DNA of 64,000 nucleotides. Source: Episyrphus balteatus. Taxonomy: Eukaryota; Arthropoda; Insecta; Diptera; Syrphidae. Shown one piece after another: positions 11,367 to 23,699 of this stretch (its first letter is position 1; each line of letters opens with the position of its first letter). Below the pieces are notes generated by a model. That model did no database searches and was not told the DNA's origin. It saw only the letters and a list, made by a program, of their open reading frames with translations. The stretch covers positions 111,806,028 to 111,870,027 of the forward strand of contig NC_079136.1 in NCBI RefSeq assembly GCF_945859705.1. The letters run 5' to 3'. The translations under genes were made by a program, and so were the position numbers.

Positions 11367-13298
11367 TATTTCACCAACTTACAAATTTGTAATTACAAGT
11401 AATTTTCACAATATTTGTGAAAAAATCGATTAATTTTGTTTCACCAGTTTCTTGTGATCACAAAATTGTACTTGTAATCTACAATTTTAAATTTGTGAAA
11501 AAATCCATTTCCTGTTTCACCAAAACTTGTATTTTACAAGTAACAAATTTGTGAGCTTTCAAGTTTCTTGTGGGTTTCTGTTTCACCAAAAAAAAAAGTT
11601 ACAAGTTTCTATTTATTTGTGAAAAATTTTTACAAGAGTCAAGACGTATGTCATTTTTGTTACAAGTTTGTAAAAACCATATTTAGAGTGATTAAAGTGT
11701 TTAAAATGGCCTTACGCCGAAGGCCATTATTATTATTTTTAGAAAAGCTATGTTATTATTATTCAGGGTTGTAAAAATGCATTTGAATTAAAAAAAATCA
11801 TTTATTGCAAGCAAAAAAATTTCATAATGAAAAAAAATTGCATTAAAAAAATTTTTTTATATTATCTTTGCACTAAAAAAAATATTTATTGCAAATAAAA
11901 AAATTTGCTTTAAAAAAAATATTATTGCAACTGAAAAATATTTGCATTGAATATTATATTTTTATTGAAAATAATATTTTTATTGCAAATAAATATATTT
12001 TGCATTACAAAAAAATTATATTACAAATACCTAAAACATTTTCTGTATTAAAAAAAATAGATGCAAAATGTATGTACTAAATATTTTTTTTAATATTCGT
12101 CGAATCCCTTACAGTTTTGACTTTTTGGCCCAAGATAAGGTTCAATAGTATAGGTAGTTGAAATAACTAATGTAGGTATGGTCAGATACCCAAAATTGTA
12201 AGAAATTCACCGAATATTAAGAAAATGTATTTAATGCACACACATTTTGCCTTGATTTTTTTCTATTAAGAAAATTTTTTATTTGCGATACAATTTGTTT
12301 TTAGTATACATATTTTAATTTGCAATAAAATTTTTTTTTTTCAATCCAAATATTTTTCAGCTGCAATTTTTTTTAATGCTAAATTTTTTTTTGCAATAAA
12401 GCATCAAATATTTTTTTTTAAGGCAAGTATTTTTAAGTTGCAATATTTTTTTTAAATGCAATTTATTTCAGTTGCAATCAATATTTTTTTAATGCATTTT
12501 TTTTTATTTGTAATAAATATTTGTTTTTTTTTTAAATTTGTAATGGAAAACAAATGCTTTAAAAATTGGTATAGCATTTGTGTTTCAAATCGAATAAAAA
12601 CATCACAAAATATCTGTTGAAAAAATTTTCCTGATTGCTATAACCTACCTCTTAAGTATGAAAAAATTCATTCTCTTTTGATCAAAGAGGCTTGTTTTTA
12701 TTTCTCATATTTGTAGTTCTTCATTATTTAAATTATTTTATTAATTTTCCTCACTACATATTTACAATATTTTTATTTTACCTTTTATTTTACTTCTATA
12801 AATCCATGCATATATAGAAATATACCTAAAAATAATCCAGCAATACAAAAATCTTAATATATATTTACAATTTTGTTTGTCATGTCAAAAAAATTTTCTG
12901 ATTTGATTAAACTATTAAGATATGACAGTATTAGTTATTTGACAATTTTCCGTTTAAAATAGGGTTGTCAAATAAGAGCTCAAGTTTTAAAAATGGCAAT
13001 CCTATTTTTTCATATTCGTTATCAACGTTATCAACGGTCACCGCTAAGACTACAACGAGCTTTACAAGTTTGTGAGATAAACTTGTTGTTTACAAGAAAA
13101 AAATATATATGGTGAAACGGTAATTCTACAAACTTGTGGTTTTCTAAAGTTAGTTGTAATTTTTTTTTTCGATAATCACAAATTTGTGAATTACTTATTT
13201 GTACTTTGTGAAACAGAATTCCACTGTACAAATTTGTACTTGTGATCTACAAGTTACAAATTTGTGCTTGTAACTTGTAGTTGGTGAAATAGGGCCCT
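11367..13298. mobile_element. TIR element with GGGCCCTATTTCACCAAC ends
   Basis: The left end GGGCCCTATTTCACCAAC is mirrored by GTTGGTGAAATAGGGCCC at the right. Both subterminal zones repeat GTTTCACCA and ACAAATTTGTGA/ACTTGTAA blocks. The centre (11770-12560) is a second repeat array, listed separately. No transposase. Ends resemble hAT-type MITEs (C-W-G-G-G-C-C-C), but I found no matching 8-bp target duplication. Confidence 0.65.
11770..12560. repeat. Inverted arrays of degenerate TTGCA/poly(A) units
   Basis: On the left, units such as TTTATTGCAAATAAAAAAAT repeat with drift. On the right (from about 12280) the complementary form (TTTTTTTAATGC..., ATTTTTCAGCTGCAA) repeats. The arms share ATTGCAACTGAAAAATATTT and its complement. 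Unit length is about 22-28 bp. The frame at 11889-12080 is a by-product. Confidence 0.55.
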
Positions 13299-13302
13299 GA
13301 TG

Positions 13303-14120
13303 TAGTATAATATCTATGTATGTTATGGGAACGTTATAAGTTGTGTTTTGGTCCGTTCAAAATATATTAAATTTCTGATTGTTTGTTTTTAATTACGTAT
13401 TGCGGTTTCGGTTTATGTTTATTGTTGTTGAATAGTTTGCTGAATAATTTTCGAATGATATGATTTATTTCTACTTGATATTGTGTTAATACTCGTCACG
13501 TACGGTGTAGATTCAGTTTCGTTAGAATTTAGTGAAAATTATGTATTTATTCATTTTAAACTTACGGGTAAAAAAGGTATTAAATACGAAAAAATTGGTC
13601 ACCCTCATGAAATCTAGCAAAAAATGTTTCATTTGAAATGAGAATACACCACGAAGAGAGTCCATGCCCTAAGGGATTCGATGCTGCATGACTTTTTATA
13701 AAGTTTTGAGCTCAAAACATATTTATCGTACCTATAATTTTATAAAAATATCACGACGTACCTACAAATATTTTTTATAACATTCGCTGACCTAGAGTCA
13801 ATTACATTTTTACTTGATTTCAGATTATTCAGAAATTTTTGTGCTGTTTAATTATTATGTTTACTGTTCTTTTATAGATTTTTTTTTATTTTAATGATAA
13901 GCCTTTGTTTGCAAATTTATTTTTATTTGAAAATGAGTGTTAATGTTAACTTACTCGTATTCTAAAAAGATTCTTCACAGAGTAAATGCAACTACCTCAA
14001 ATTTAAGGTGAACTTCATTTTATTTAAATATGAATTTTCATTAAAAAAAAACCGACAAAAAATAAAAATTTTAAGATTATAGTCAGACTTTAGCTTAAGT
14101 TGCAGTTTATCATACATATT
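13303..14120. other. Intron sequence, nothing recognised
   Basis: AT-rich, no supported coding frame or repeat. Confidence 0.4.
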
Positions 14121-14190
14121 TCCAACAGCGCAATGGTAAGGCACCCAACAGTTGTAGGTTCGATCCCCATTGGCTGTCAGTTTTTTTTTT
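14121..14190 (+). pseudogene. tRNA-like relic with A and B boxes and oligo(T) terminator
   Basis: GCGCAATGGTAAGGC (14128-14142) resembles an A box. GGTTCGATCCC (14158-14168) matches the B box. Ten T residues, a Pol III stop, follow at 14181-14190. The spacing between the boxes is only about 15 nt, so the anticodon arm is largely deleted. Flanking CAACAGC/GGCTGTC could pair as an acceptor-like stem. It is a tRNA pseudogene or SINE head, not a working tRNA. Confidence 0.5.
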
Positions 14191-14298
14191 TACTAAACTT
14201 GCTGCCAGAATTTAAACTTTATTCGTCCTCAAGAATCATATTATAGCTTATACAAATTTGATAAACAACGAACTGATATTGACAAAATTTAACTGATT

Positions 14299-14311
14299 AC
14301 GTTCATTGAAC
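14299..14311. repeat. Left target-site duplication of LINE
   Basis: ACGTTCATTGAAC, repeated exactly at 15240-15252. Confidence 0.85.
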
Positions 14312-15239
14312 GTCTTGAGTCCTCTGCTCTTTATTACCGTTCTTGATTACCTGCTCGAAGGCAAAGTGACGGACCCAAAAGTGCATCAGTTATTCTTTGC
14401 TGACGATGGAGCCATCATCGCAACGAGCACTTGATGTATGGGTGGATGTTCTAGAAGGTAGTGGGTACCGCATAAGCGCGAAAAAGACAGAATACCTATG
14501 CTGCCCATTTTCTGATCCACACAGGCCTATTCCTGACATTTATTTGAATGGTGTAGTGCTTCCCAAGTGTGAAAAGTTTAAATATCTGGGGTCTATGATA
14601 AATAACGAAGGTACTTGTGATGACGATATCAATCATCGCGTAAGCGTAGGGTGGATGAAGTGGCGGGAAAATTCTGCTATCTTCTGTGATCGAAAAATGC
14701 CCCCTAAGCTGAAAGGAAGGCTCTACACCGCAGTTGTGCGTCCAGCACTCACATACGGTTCACAATGTTGGACAATGTACAAAAAGTAGGAGAGTAAGTT
14801 AACGGCAGCTGAGATGAAGATGCTTCGCATGACAGCAGGAGTAACAAAGCTTGATAGAATTAGAAGTACAAAGATCCGAGGAAGCCTTCATGTTAAAAAT
14901 ACCATCTCCCAAAAAATTGAACACGACCGACTCAGTTGGTATTGCCATGTTCAAAGGAGAGATCCTGAGAACCCCGTCAAAAAAGCAATATCATATAACG
15001 TTCCAACACGAAATAAAAAGAAAGGTAGGCCTAACTCCTGGTACAAGCAAATGCAAAAACACCAGCATTCAGTTGGCCTCAGAAACGGAACAATACAAAA
15101 CCGGGAGGCTTGCCGCCGATTTCTGAGGTCAACCCGGCGAACCCCACAGGCGGATCACTAGTGTGAATCAGTAACGTGAGAAGGTTAAGATCCCTTCGAC
15201 ATCGAGATCATAACAGCGCCGAGAAAAAGGAAGAAGAAG
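14312..15239 (+). mobile_element. 5'-truncated LINE (RTE-like), 928 bp
   Basis: It is bounded by perfect 13-bp target duplications. The fragment starts within the RT palm at VLSPLLFITVLDYLLEG, followed by the catalytic FADDGAII (about 14390-14413). A frameshift comes within the next ten codons. It resumes with GYRISAKKTEYL and KFKYLGSMINNEGTCDDDI, then LKGRLYTAVVRPALTYGSQC. One in-frame TAG at 14787-14789 interrupts it before AEMKMLRMTAGVTKLDRIR and the C-terminal domain (RLSWYCHVQRRD), which stops near 15159. The 3' end is a GAAGAAGAAGA tail, not poly(A), as in RTE-type LINEs. One frameshift and one stop mark it as dead but fairly young. Confidence 0.9.
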
Positions 15240-15252
15240 ACGTTCATTGAAC
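15240..15252. repeat. Right target-site duplication of LINE
   Basis: ACGTTCATTGAAC, identical to 14299-14311. Confidence 0.85.
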
Positions 15253-15917
15253 TTCTTTTGTTGTCTGGCGATCAGATAACGAAAACTCTGAAAGTTTATC
15301 AGACTCTCAAAAAGGAAGGCCAACGTTTGCAGCGACTACATTTATATCACTATAGTATAGAGATACAAAAAAATATCTTCAGTTATCAGGTTCGATAACA
15401 GAGAAACTCAAAGGGATCGGCGTTTGCAAGACAAATTTGCTCCTATTCATGAACTCTGGAATAATTGAGTGGAGAAGTGGAGATATTATGGAAGCTTTAC
15501 AACACGTGCAGAGGAAAATCTTCTTTCCGAAAATACAAAATCAAGTTTTTTATACTTGCAACGTGCAACGAGCTTTGTTTGGAATATTCAACCTTATACA
15601 AGCAATGGTCTCGGAAATACACCTAAAAGAAACCAAGAATTCGATTTTTGAAATACATAGAAGCTACTTAAAGACACTCGGTAAGAACTTAGTATACCTA
15701 AAATTCACTTCCTTTTTGTCCCATCCGTGACAGAAATAAGACTTTATTTTAAAAAGAGAATAAAGTAAGCATACTTTTTTTTGCACAGTTTATTGCATTA
15801 CACACCATAGCCACACAAAAACAAAGTTCTGACCTGGGGATGTTTATCATATGGTTCTTGGGTCGCTGAAAACAAATCCAAAGTCCATTTTGTTCCATCT
15901 CGTCAGGTTTTCGAGAA

Positions 15918-16036
15918 AACCGTAATAAAGCAAAATTTACAAAGACTTATGTCCGATTTCATAAACATTTAATAGGCTTTTAAAATTTTAAATCTTGATT
16001 TTATGAAAGTCTTTGTAAATTTTGCCTTATTACGGG
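15918..16036. repeat. Imperfect hairpin
   Basis: AGCAAAATTTACAAAGACTT at left pairs with AAGTCTTTGTAAATTTTGCC near 16005-16024. The spacer is about 65 bp. Probably a small MITE relic. Confidence 0.5.
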
Positions 16037-16767
16037 TAGAAGAGAGTGACAATAAATTCATTTCATTGAACATATTTTGTCCTATTTTGACGATGGAATC
16101 TCTATATCAGACTATAAAGCATGTTAGCACTTATTAATCAAATATGAAATATGACCGTATGAAGGTGAAGTAAAGATTCAAAACGATTTCATTGCCAATG
16201 TTTTACTTCTTCAACTAAAACAAATAGTTCTTTAAGCTCTGATTTTCCAACCATCAGTGACACTAACATAAGAATAAAAAGAAATTTTCAATAAAATAGA
16301 AAATATTTTTCAATCTTTTTGTATTCTTAAATCAACTTGAATTTCGCCCCCAACAGATCTGGGAAATATTTTTTTTTTAATTCTTGTTTTCTTACCAATA
16401 CTTCTTTAACTCAAAATTAATCAACTAACCTTCTATTATTAGGTATGACATTATAAATTTACTTATTCCACTTTTTCAAACGAAAAATAAAGAAATTTTG
16501 TTTAAAAAAATATTTTAAGTTATCAATTCGCGCACCATTTAGATGAATTTATTAAGCTTGACTGACAATTTCTAAATTAAACAAAACAAACATCACACTT
16601 TTCTTTTTTTTCTTTGTGTTTTTAGATCAGGTCTAATGACTTTAATTAATTTTTATATGTATATGTTCACTTCATATGCATTATGCATATTTCATGTTTT
16701 ATTGAAATTTGAAACTAATAAGTCGTGTTGTTTATTGTTATTGGGTGTTCACTGAAACGAATTAAAT
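16037..16767. other. Intron sequence, nothing recognised
   Basis: AT-rich; no frame or repeat supported. Confidence 0.4.
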
Positions 16768-16775
16768 TTTATAAG

Positions 16776-19700
16776 CAGGGGCGTAATAACATTGGGGCAA
16801 CCGGGGCAGTGCCCCGGGGCCCCTGATGGATACCAGGGCCCCACAGCAGATAATATGAGGAAGAAACTTGTTAATATAAACAAAATAACAAAGCAAAAAG
16901 ATATAATTTTTGATCTAGTTCCCATTCACCTTATATACTTATCTAAAGGACATGATTCAATAGGAACATAAGAAATACAAGGTAAGGGCCTTTTCGCGTA
17001 CTGCATTGTTGGCTAACCACACAATAGTTGGGTTCCATACCTTTATTGAGTTCTGACAAAAATATATGTTTTGGGCCCCCAAAAAACTTAAATACATCAA
17101 TTTCAAATCCAATTCAAGACTTTGCCAATAGGTAGTTCTAGCTTTTCAAAAAATTTTGCGCAAAACTTAATTTTTTTACTTAGAACTCTTTAAAATATTT
17201 AAGGTTCTGTTTAAAAAAGTCAGCTGAAAGCTACAATCGCACAGTGTGTCGAGCCCATACAAAAGTTTATCATAAATACTTGCAGCTAAGTTTTTGGAGT
17301 TTTAATATCTTTTTTTGTGTTTTTATGGCAGGAATAGAAAAAAAATTACAAATTAACAAATTAAACAACCTATTACTTTTTTTTTAGTATAATTTATGAA
17401 ATTAACATTTATTGAAGAAGCCACTTGTGAGCAAAATTATTTTCTTTTTGGTATATAAACAAAAATATACTTTTCGTAAGGTTTGGTGTGCTGAACTCGA
17501 ATCCGAAGTCAAAAAAATTCTATCATATCACGTTTTTGAAATATTCCCGTTAGAAAATCTGATATGTCGTTTTTTTAACAGTTTTTGAGGTTATGTTCTT
17601 GAACGTGGTGATTTATTTTAAATAAATTTGTGACAGTTTCTAAAAGAACTAAATGTTTTCTTTTAAAGCCCGTTTAAATCTTTTCAATATCTTTTTTCTA
17701 CTTTGAGAAATCTCAAGTTGAAGTCAACTTGTTTTGTTTATCTTCTCTATACAAAAAAAAATCGTAGGTTAATAATAATAACACGGTGTAACACTCAAAA
17801 TATACGCGGGCGGAGACCTATCAGGTTTTGTAGAGCTAGTCGCACTGAATACGAAACGGTATTTGAAAATCCCCTAACACCCCCAAAATCTGAAGTTACG
17901 GGCAAAAAACGGTTTTTTGGACCTTCACCCATTGAAAAAATTCTAGCTTCGACAATTTTTTACCCATTTTCGATTTTTTTACAGTTTCTGATAGAAGATA
18001 AATATACCTTTTCAACAATGTATAAAACATGTAACTCGGTTAAGCCACTTAGAATTTATAAGCTGTCAAAGTTCAAAAATTCCATTTTTTTCGTCATTTG
18101 CCCAACTTCGGCATCAATTTAAAGTATATGTTTTCAAAACAACATGCTCTTTAAAAAATATATTCATAAACTATATCTATTTTCCAATCAATCGAAGTAT
18201 TTTTTATGAAAATCACTCTAAAATTGGCTTAGAAAAAAAAATTTTACGATTTCAACCCAGATACAGAAATTCGAACTTTTAGGTATAGAACAAAAATGTT
18301 GTTTCGGCACGTAGTAGGATAACCTTGGCGCCAGGATTTGATAACGGGTTTTTATAGAGGAGCTCAGTACAAACATTTTTTTCTTTGGAAGGGGGGTCTA
18401 TCTCCCCCCGTTTAGGTGGGAGGGGCAGTTTTCTAAAAAAAAATTATCAAAATAAAAAAAAATTATTAAAAAACAACGGCAACACTTACAGTAATAAATG
18501 ATACCATTTCCGAAAGGAAAAATTGTACATTTGATTCTAATTTTTAAATCAATATAACATAAACAATAGTTTTTGAAATAATCGATTTCAAAAATAAAAA
18601 TAGGAGAAAAAAATTTTTTTTAAACTCATTTTATACTATTTTTGTCCAGACTGTGAATTTTAGTAAAAAAATTACTCACACAGAAACTGCCTTCATTGAT
18701 TCCTTATCGAACAGTGAAAACTATATGGGGTGTTGGGGGTGTTAGGGGATTTTCAAATACCGTTTCGTATTCAGTGCGACTAGCTCTACAAAACCTGATA
18801 GGTCTCCGCCCGCGTATATTTTGAAACCTCATTTTTGTAACACCGTGTAATTTTTGAATAATTTTTTGTCAATCGCTTTCGGCGAGGTTGGTAAATACAG
18901 CTATAAAATACACAGTAGAGCGTGGCCGGGTCAAGTAATTATATTAAAAATTTAGTATGCAGAAAAATATAATTTTTTTCGTGTTGAAAAAAATACTTAA
19001 AATATTTTTAATTACATAAACAGCTTTTTGTTACTTGTGTATGGTTAAATATTATTAAATACATCGATTTTTTTCATTTTTGTGATCCCCTTGAAGCTGT
19101 TTTTCAAAAAATGAATTATTTTGCGTACTTGACTCGTAGCACATATAAATGTGAATATCTCTGGTAATCGTAAATAGAAGCAGACCAAACTTTGCTAATA
19201 TTAAGTATAGGCAAAATAATATAAAAAAATTATCGATATGATTTTATATGTTTTTTTTTAAATTAAGTTTAAAAATTAATTTTTATCTTTTTTGGCCATT
19301 TATCAAAGAAATTTTAATAACTCATATATAATTTTATAAATTTAATTTTTTTTTTGTTATACGTTTTACAACAACACTCAAATAAACAAAATAACATTAA
19401 CAAAATTTTTCAAACATTCACCAAACGTGAAATATACACTCTCAAAGATTCGCATAAATTCCTCAAAATATTTTCGATTTCCGCGGTACTCATGTTTCGG
19501 AGCTTATTTTGAATACATAACCTGGGTTATTTTCTTAGATAAATATGTTTTCATATGAGTTGACACTTCTAAATTATATTTTAATAGCAAAAATATTAAT
19601 TTTTAACAAAAAAAAAGTGATTTATCATAAGGGGACGACACACTGTGAATCGCTTTAAAAAAAAGTTTCATCGGACACTTTTCAAAGCTCAAATTGAAAA

Positions 19701-19819
19701 TAAAAACTGACCGATAGGGACTATAAAGTGTTGAATAAGGTTAACAAAAAAAAAAAAAGAGAATAGAGCTCCCAAACTTAGTCATGCCGGGGGCCCCAGC
19801 AGCTCAACGTACGCCTCTG
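16776..19819. mobile_element. hAT-like non-autonomous element with CAGGGGCGTA ends
   Basis: The left end is CAGGGGCGTAATAAC and the right end GTACGCCTCTG. They are flanked by TTTATAAG (16768-16775) and TTTGTAAG (19820-19827), an 8-bp duplication with one mismatch, as expected of hAT. Subterminal GC-rich blocks (GCCCCGGGGCCCCTG at left, CCGGGGGCCCCAGC at right) recall the two other elements with GGGGCCCC at 37249 and 42694. No transposase frame. A second element is nested at 17782-18847. Confidence 0.8.
17782..18847. mobile_element. Harbinger-like MITE nested in the hAT-like element
   Basis: The ends are CACGGTGTAACA and the reverse complement TGTAACACCGTG. TAA flanks both (17779-17781 and 18848-18850), the 3-bp type of duplication used by PIF/Harbinger. 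Long arms share ATATACGCGGGCGGAGACCT, AGGTTTTGTAGAGCTAGTCG and GAATACGAAACGGTATTTG. The frame at 17703-18122 runs through the arm and is not a gene. Confidence 0.75.
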
Positions 19820-19827
19820 TTTGTAAG

Positions 19828-22340
19828 TATATGAAACATTTTCCGTTAAGTGGAACAATAAAAACTTAGAGATAGTAAATTTTTGTTTGCATTTTCTCTA
19901 AATAGATAGGTACCTACATATTTTTTTCATGAACTTTGCGTTACTTTGCTTAAAACTAAGTTTTTCAACTTAATAAGCTGTCGATATAATTAAATTGTGC
20001 ATGAATGGTTTTTCAATTCTAATCGCAATAGATGGCCAGAAGGTTTGATATTTTTAATATTAAAAACTTCTATTGGATCACTTATAAATAGGTAAGAAAT
20101 TTTTATCAAAATATCTTAGTCATAGTGTAAAACTTTTTTTTAATAAAATATTAAATTTAAATCAAAAATTACTCCCCTGTTACAATTGTATTTAAATGTT
20201 AATGAGTAAATAAATTGGTTTTTGTGTTTAGTAAGATTCAATAACATCCATTTGTGTATTTGGTTCTGTGGTTATGGCGAATGGATTTCCATAATGGAAT
20301 TTATTTGTTGACCAATTGGTATGTTAGGTATTTAGTTTATTGAGTTTGATACCTAGTAATTTCTGTTATTGGACTAAATGTATTTAAAAGGACTTTTTTT
20401 TACAGTTCATTGGTTTTAGCTGTACAGTAAATAAACAGTTAGAAAAGGTTAAATGGCAATGTCTAAGTAAAAACAACAACTAAACCATTTTGTTTGCATT
20501 GACAATAAAGAGTCTGTAAATTTGAAATTATTTACATTAATTATAGCTTACAAATTGAATGTGCAAACATATTTTTTATAAAAAATAAATGCACAAATTG
20601 CTCTTGCAGTTTACAGTTTCTATGATTATGTTGGAGTATCCTTTATTTTGAATATTAATGCTCATACGGGCTCAAGTCTTTATAAAAACAAAATAAAAAG
20701 TCTAAGTCTAAGGGACTTATTTTACAAGTTTCCATGCAAAAAAATCGGCAATGTTCTTAAAGTTTGTAAAAACCAAAAACCATCAAACTTGGCAAAAATA
20801 TTAAGGACTGAGAGGATTGAGGACGATAAAAAAAAGTTTAATTTGCTGCAGTGTAGGTACACAAAATTAACATTTCCTGATTTTGTTTATTAAATAGATT
20901 TTTTGCCAAGATCCAGAGAAAATAACAGTAAGTGTTCAACTTTTACAACTTTCCAACCCCAATTCCACAAATAAAACTTAAAACAAAAATCACCAAACAT
21001 CCAAGAATACTCTTGAGCAACATCGTAAAAATTAAACTATCCTTCCAAAGCAAAACGGAAATAAAATAATTCCTCCCTCGGACATTTCAAACAGATTCTT
21101 CCACAGAAACCAGCGGCGGGAGTGGATATATTCCACCTATTTTTCCTTCCTCATCTCAATGACTATAAACAGATGATTTTAAACCAAAACCGCACTAACC
21201 TAAGAGTATTTTATCCATAAAAAGAAAATACCTCCTTTTCCAATATAAAAGTAGACCATCAAACTATAATACCATCATCATCATCATCATGAACATCTTC
21301 ATGTAGACGCCATCAACAAACAGCGAAGGTTGCTCGTCATGACTGTGATGATGGCAGCAGAGTTGCTCTAAGTTACTTACTCATCATTTGCAATTCCTAA
21401 GCTATCTTTATCGCTGACGCGAGCCGTTTATGAGCAAAGCTCCTTCTGGCGAATGGCTTGTCAACTATATCTCCTTTTTTTTTGTTATTAAATTCCAGTT
21501 TTCCCTTCTTAAAGAGTCCCCGTTTATGTCAAAAAAAAAAACAACAAAATAATCTGCTAAAAGTTATAAACACATTTAAGCACACAACCCACACTTGCAC
21601 ACGAACAACAACTGCAACCCGCACTACCTCCCGATATTGGTGTCGTCTATCGTTCTAGGACCGACACGATTTTCTAGGAGAGGAAGCATTGCGGTCTTTC
21701 GATTCTGGAACACGAGAAGGTGTCACTCCAACAGTTCGTGGTTATTCTATATTCTATTCACGTCGGAGTTGTCTGCTCGGAATATGTATGTATTTTCGTT
21801 TTTTTTTTTTTTTGCGCTATTTAATATAAATTTTCTTTTCCGTTGCAAATAAAAGTGGATCATGCCAGAATGAAAAAAGGAACAAAAAATAATGTAGAAC
21901 ATCATTTGAGAGAAAGGATATTTTCATCTATGCAAAAGATGAATATAATGTGGCATCGTCTCCTTGATAAACACAAAAAAATAAAAGGTACCGCATCTGC
22001 AATGCAACAAATTTGGCCTGTGTTCCTGATATTAAAAAAAAATCAGTCTACGTTTTGAGCTAATTTCGATATTAAGATTAGAATAGTTGAAATATGTTGA
22101 GGTTGTGGGTTTCTTTTGTGCCCTTTGACGAAATAAAACTACATAATGAATATAGATAACATAACAAGGAATTATGCTAAAAAAAATGTGTCGAGTGTTT
22201 TGCTGTCACACATTCAAATGAAATTAGATGGAATGCAAAGACTTGACCTTCTCTCCTGTATGGCTGATTTTAGAAAACTCTCAATTAGCATAAATTGTAA
22301 ATATTGTTCGTTTCGAAAACAGTACACATGAGTCATCCAG
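19828..22340. other. Intron sequence, partly less AT-rich (21060-21800)
   Basis: No repeat pairing seen. A CAT run lies near 21270-21289. The region 21060-21800 has more balanced composition (e.g. GACGCGAGCCG, CCGACACGATT) and could be unique regulatory DNA. Frames at 21843-22058 and 22146-22331 encode Lys/Met-rich peptides that I do not recognise and do not call as genes. Confidence 0.25.
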
Positions 22341-22342
22341 TA

Positions 22343-23423
22343 TACAGGGTGTCCCAAAAGTAATGGATCAAACGAAATATGCTGATAGGCCAACTTAAGG
22401 GCTCTCAGAATTTGGTAACTTGTTCATCCCAAATCTTTACGGTTTTCGATTTAATGCAGTTTTTGTGAAATTTCGAAAAATCCCGACTTTGCATCAGTAT
22501 TTTGCTTTCTCCGCTCATAATTGATTTTTGTGTTTTACAATTCTTCCACTAAAACATTGCCTAATAATAGGAAATAATTAATTAATCAAAATATTTTTTA
22601 TTTCATACGCCATTTTGCTGCAAATTAATTAACAGTTTCATGTTTTATAAAAACTCAATTTCTTACTTTTATTTCAGAGCAGCATCCCGAAAAAAATTTG
22701 TATAGTGTGATACTGGTTTATTATGTTAAAAACTTGCCGTGTTATTGCAGTTTTCAAAAATGTATAAAAATTTCCAAAGTTGAAATTAGAACGAAAGATA
22801 TTACAATTTAAATGCAACAAAACAGGGCTTTTCAGAGAAAAATAACAAACAAAAATAAACACATTTTCTCGACTGTTGTTTGTTTATTTCTTTTTGAATA
22901 AAAGTCTCGATTTTTGTTTGTTATTTTTCTCTGAAAAGCCCTGTTTTGTTGCATTTAAATTGTAATATCTTTCGTTCTAATTTCAACTTTGGAAATTTTT
23001 ATACATTTTTGAAAACTGCAATAACACGGCAAGTTTTTAACATAATAAACCAGTATCACACCATACAAATTTTTTTCGGGATGCTGCTCTGAAATAAAAG
23101 TAAGAAATTGAGTTTTTATAAAACATGACACTGTTAATTAATTTGCAGCAAAATGGCGTATGAAATAAAAAATATTTTGATTAATTAATTATTTCCTATT
23201 ATTAGGCAATGTTTTAGTGGAAGAATTGTAAAAAACAAAAATCAATTATGAGCGGAGGAAGCAAAATACTGATGCAAAGTCGGGATTTTTCGAAATTTCA
23301 CAAAAACTGCATTAAATCGAAAACCGTAAAGATTTGGGATGAACAAGTTACCAAATTCTGAGAGCCCTTAAGTTGGCCTATCAGCATATTTCGTTTGATC
23401 CATTACTTTTGGGACACCCTGTA
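22343..23423. mobile_element. Near-perfect 1.08-kb palindrome, TACAGGGTGTCCC ends
   Basis: The left arm (22343 to about 22865) and right arm (about 22900-23423) are reverse complements with only a few differences. They enclose a ~40-bp loop. The ends are TACAGGGTGTCCCAAAAGTA and its complement, flanked by TA on both sides (22341-22342 and 23424-23425), as for Tc1/mariner-type insertions. No transposase. Partial copies lie at 31435-31659 with 34371-34580, at 43965-44297 and at 63015-63250. Confidence 0.88.
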
Positions 23424-23699
23424 TACTTTGCAGAAGTGAATAAAAACTTTATCATTCCTAAATAAAATGAGTTTTAAATATTTTTTTAACTTGAATACAG
23501 TTTTGGAATCTAACTTTTATATAATATTCAGCTCAAAAACAATTTTTTTAAACTAATTTTATTTCTGATTTCTGTGATTGAAACAGTTTTTAATAAATTA
23601 TTAATTAATTATTATAATTACTATGTGATTAACGAGGTTTTTGAAAAGGCCGATTCAATTACAAAAAACATTCTTTTTAATGGTTTTAACTTCTTAATA

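Noticed and set aside
21843..22331. Two plus-strand frames with Lys/Met-rich peptides, possibly a decayed host or transposon gene
   Set aside because: The first starts at TTG, they are in AT-rich DNA with stops between, and I could not identify any domain.
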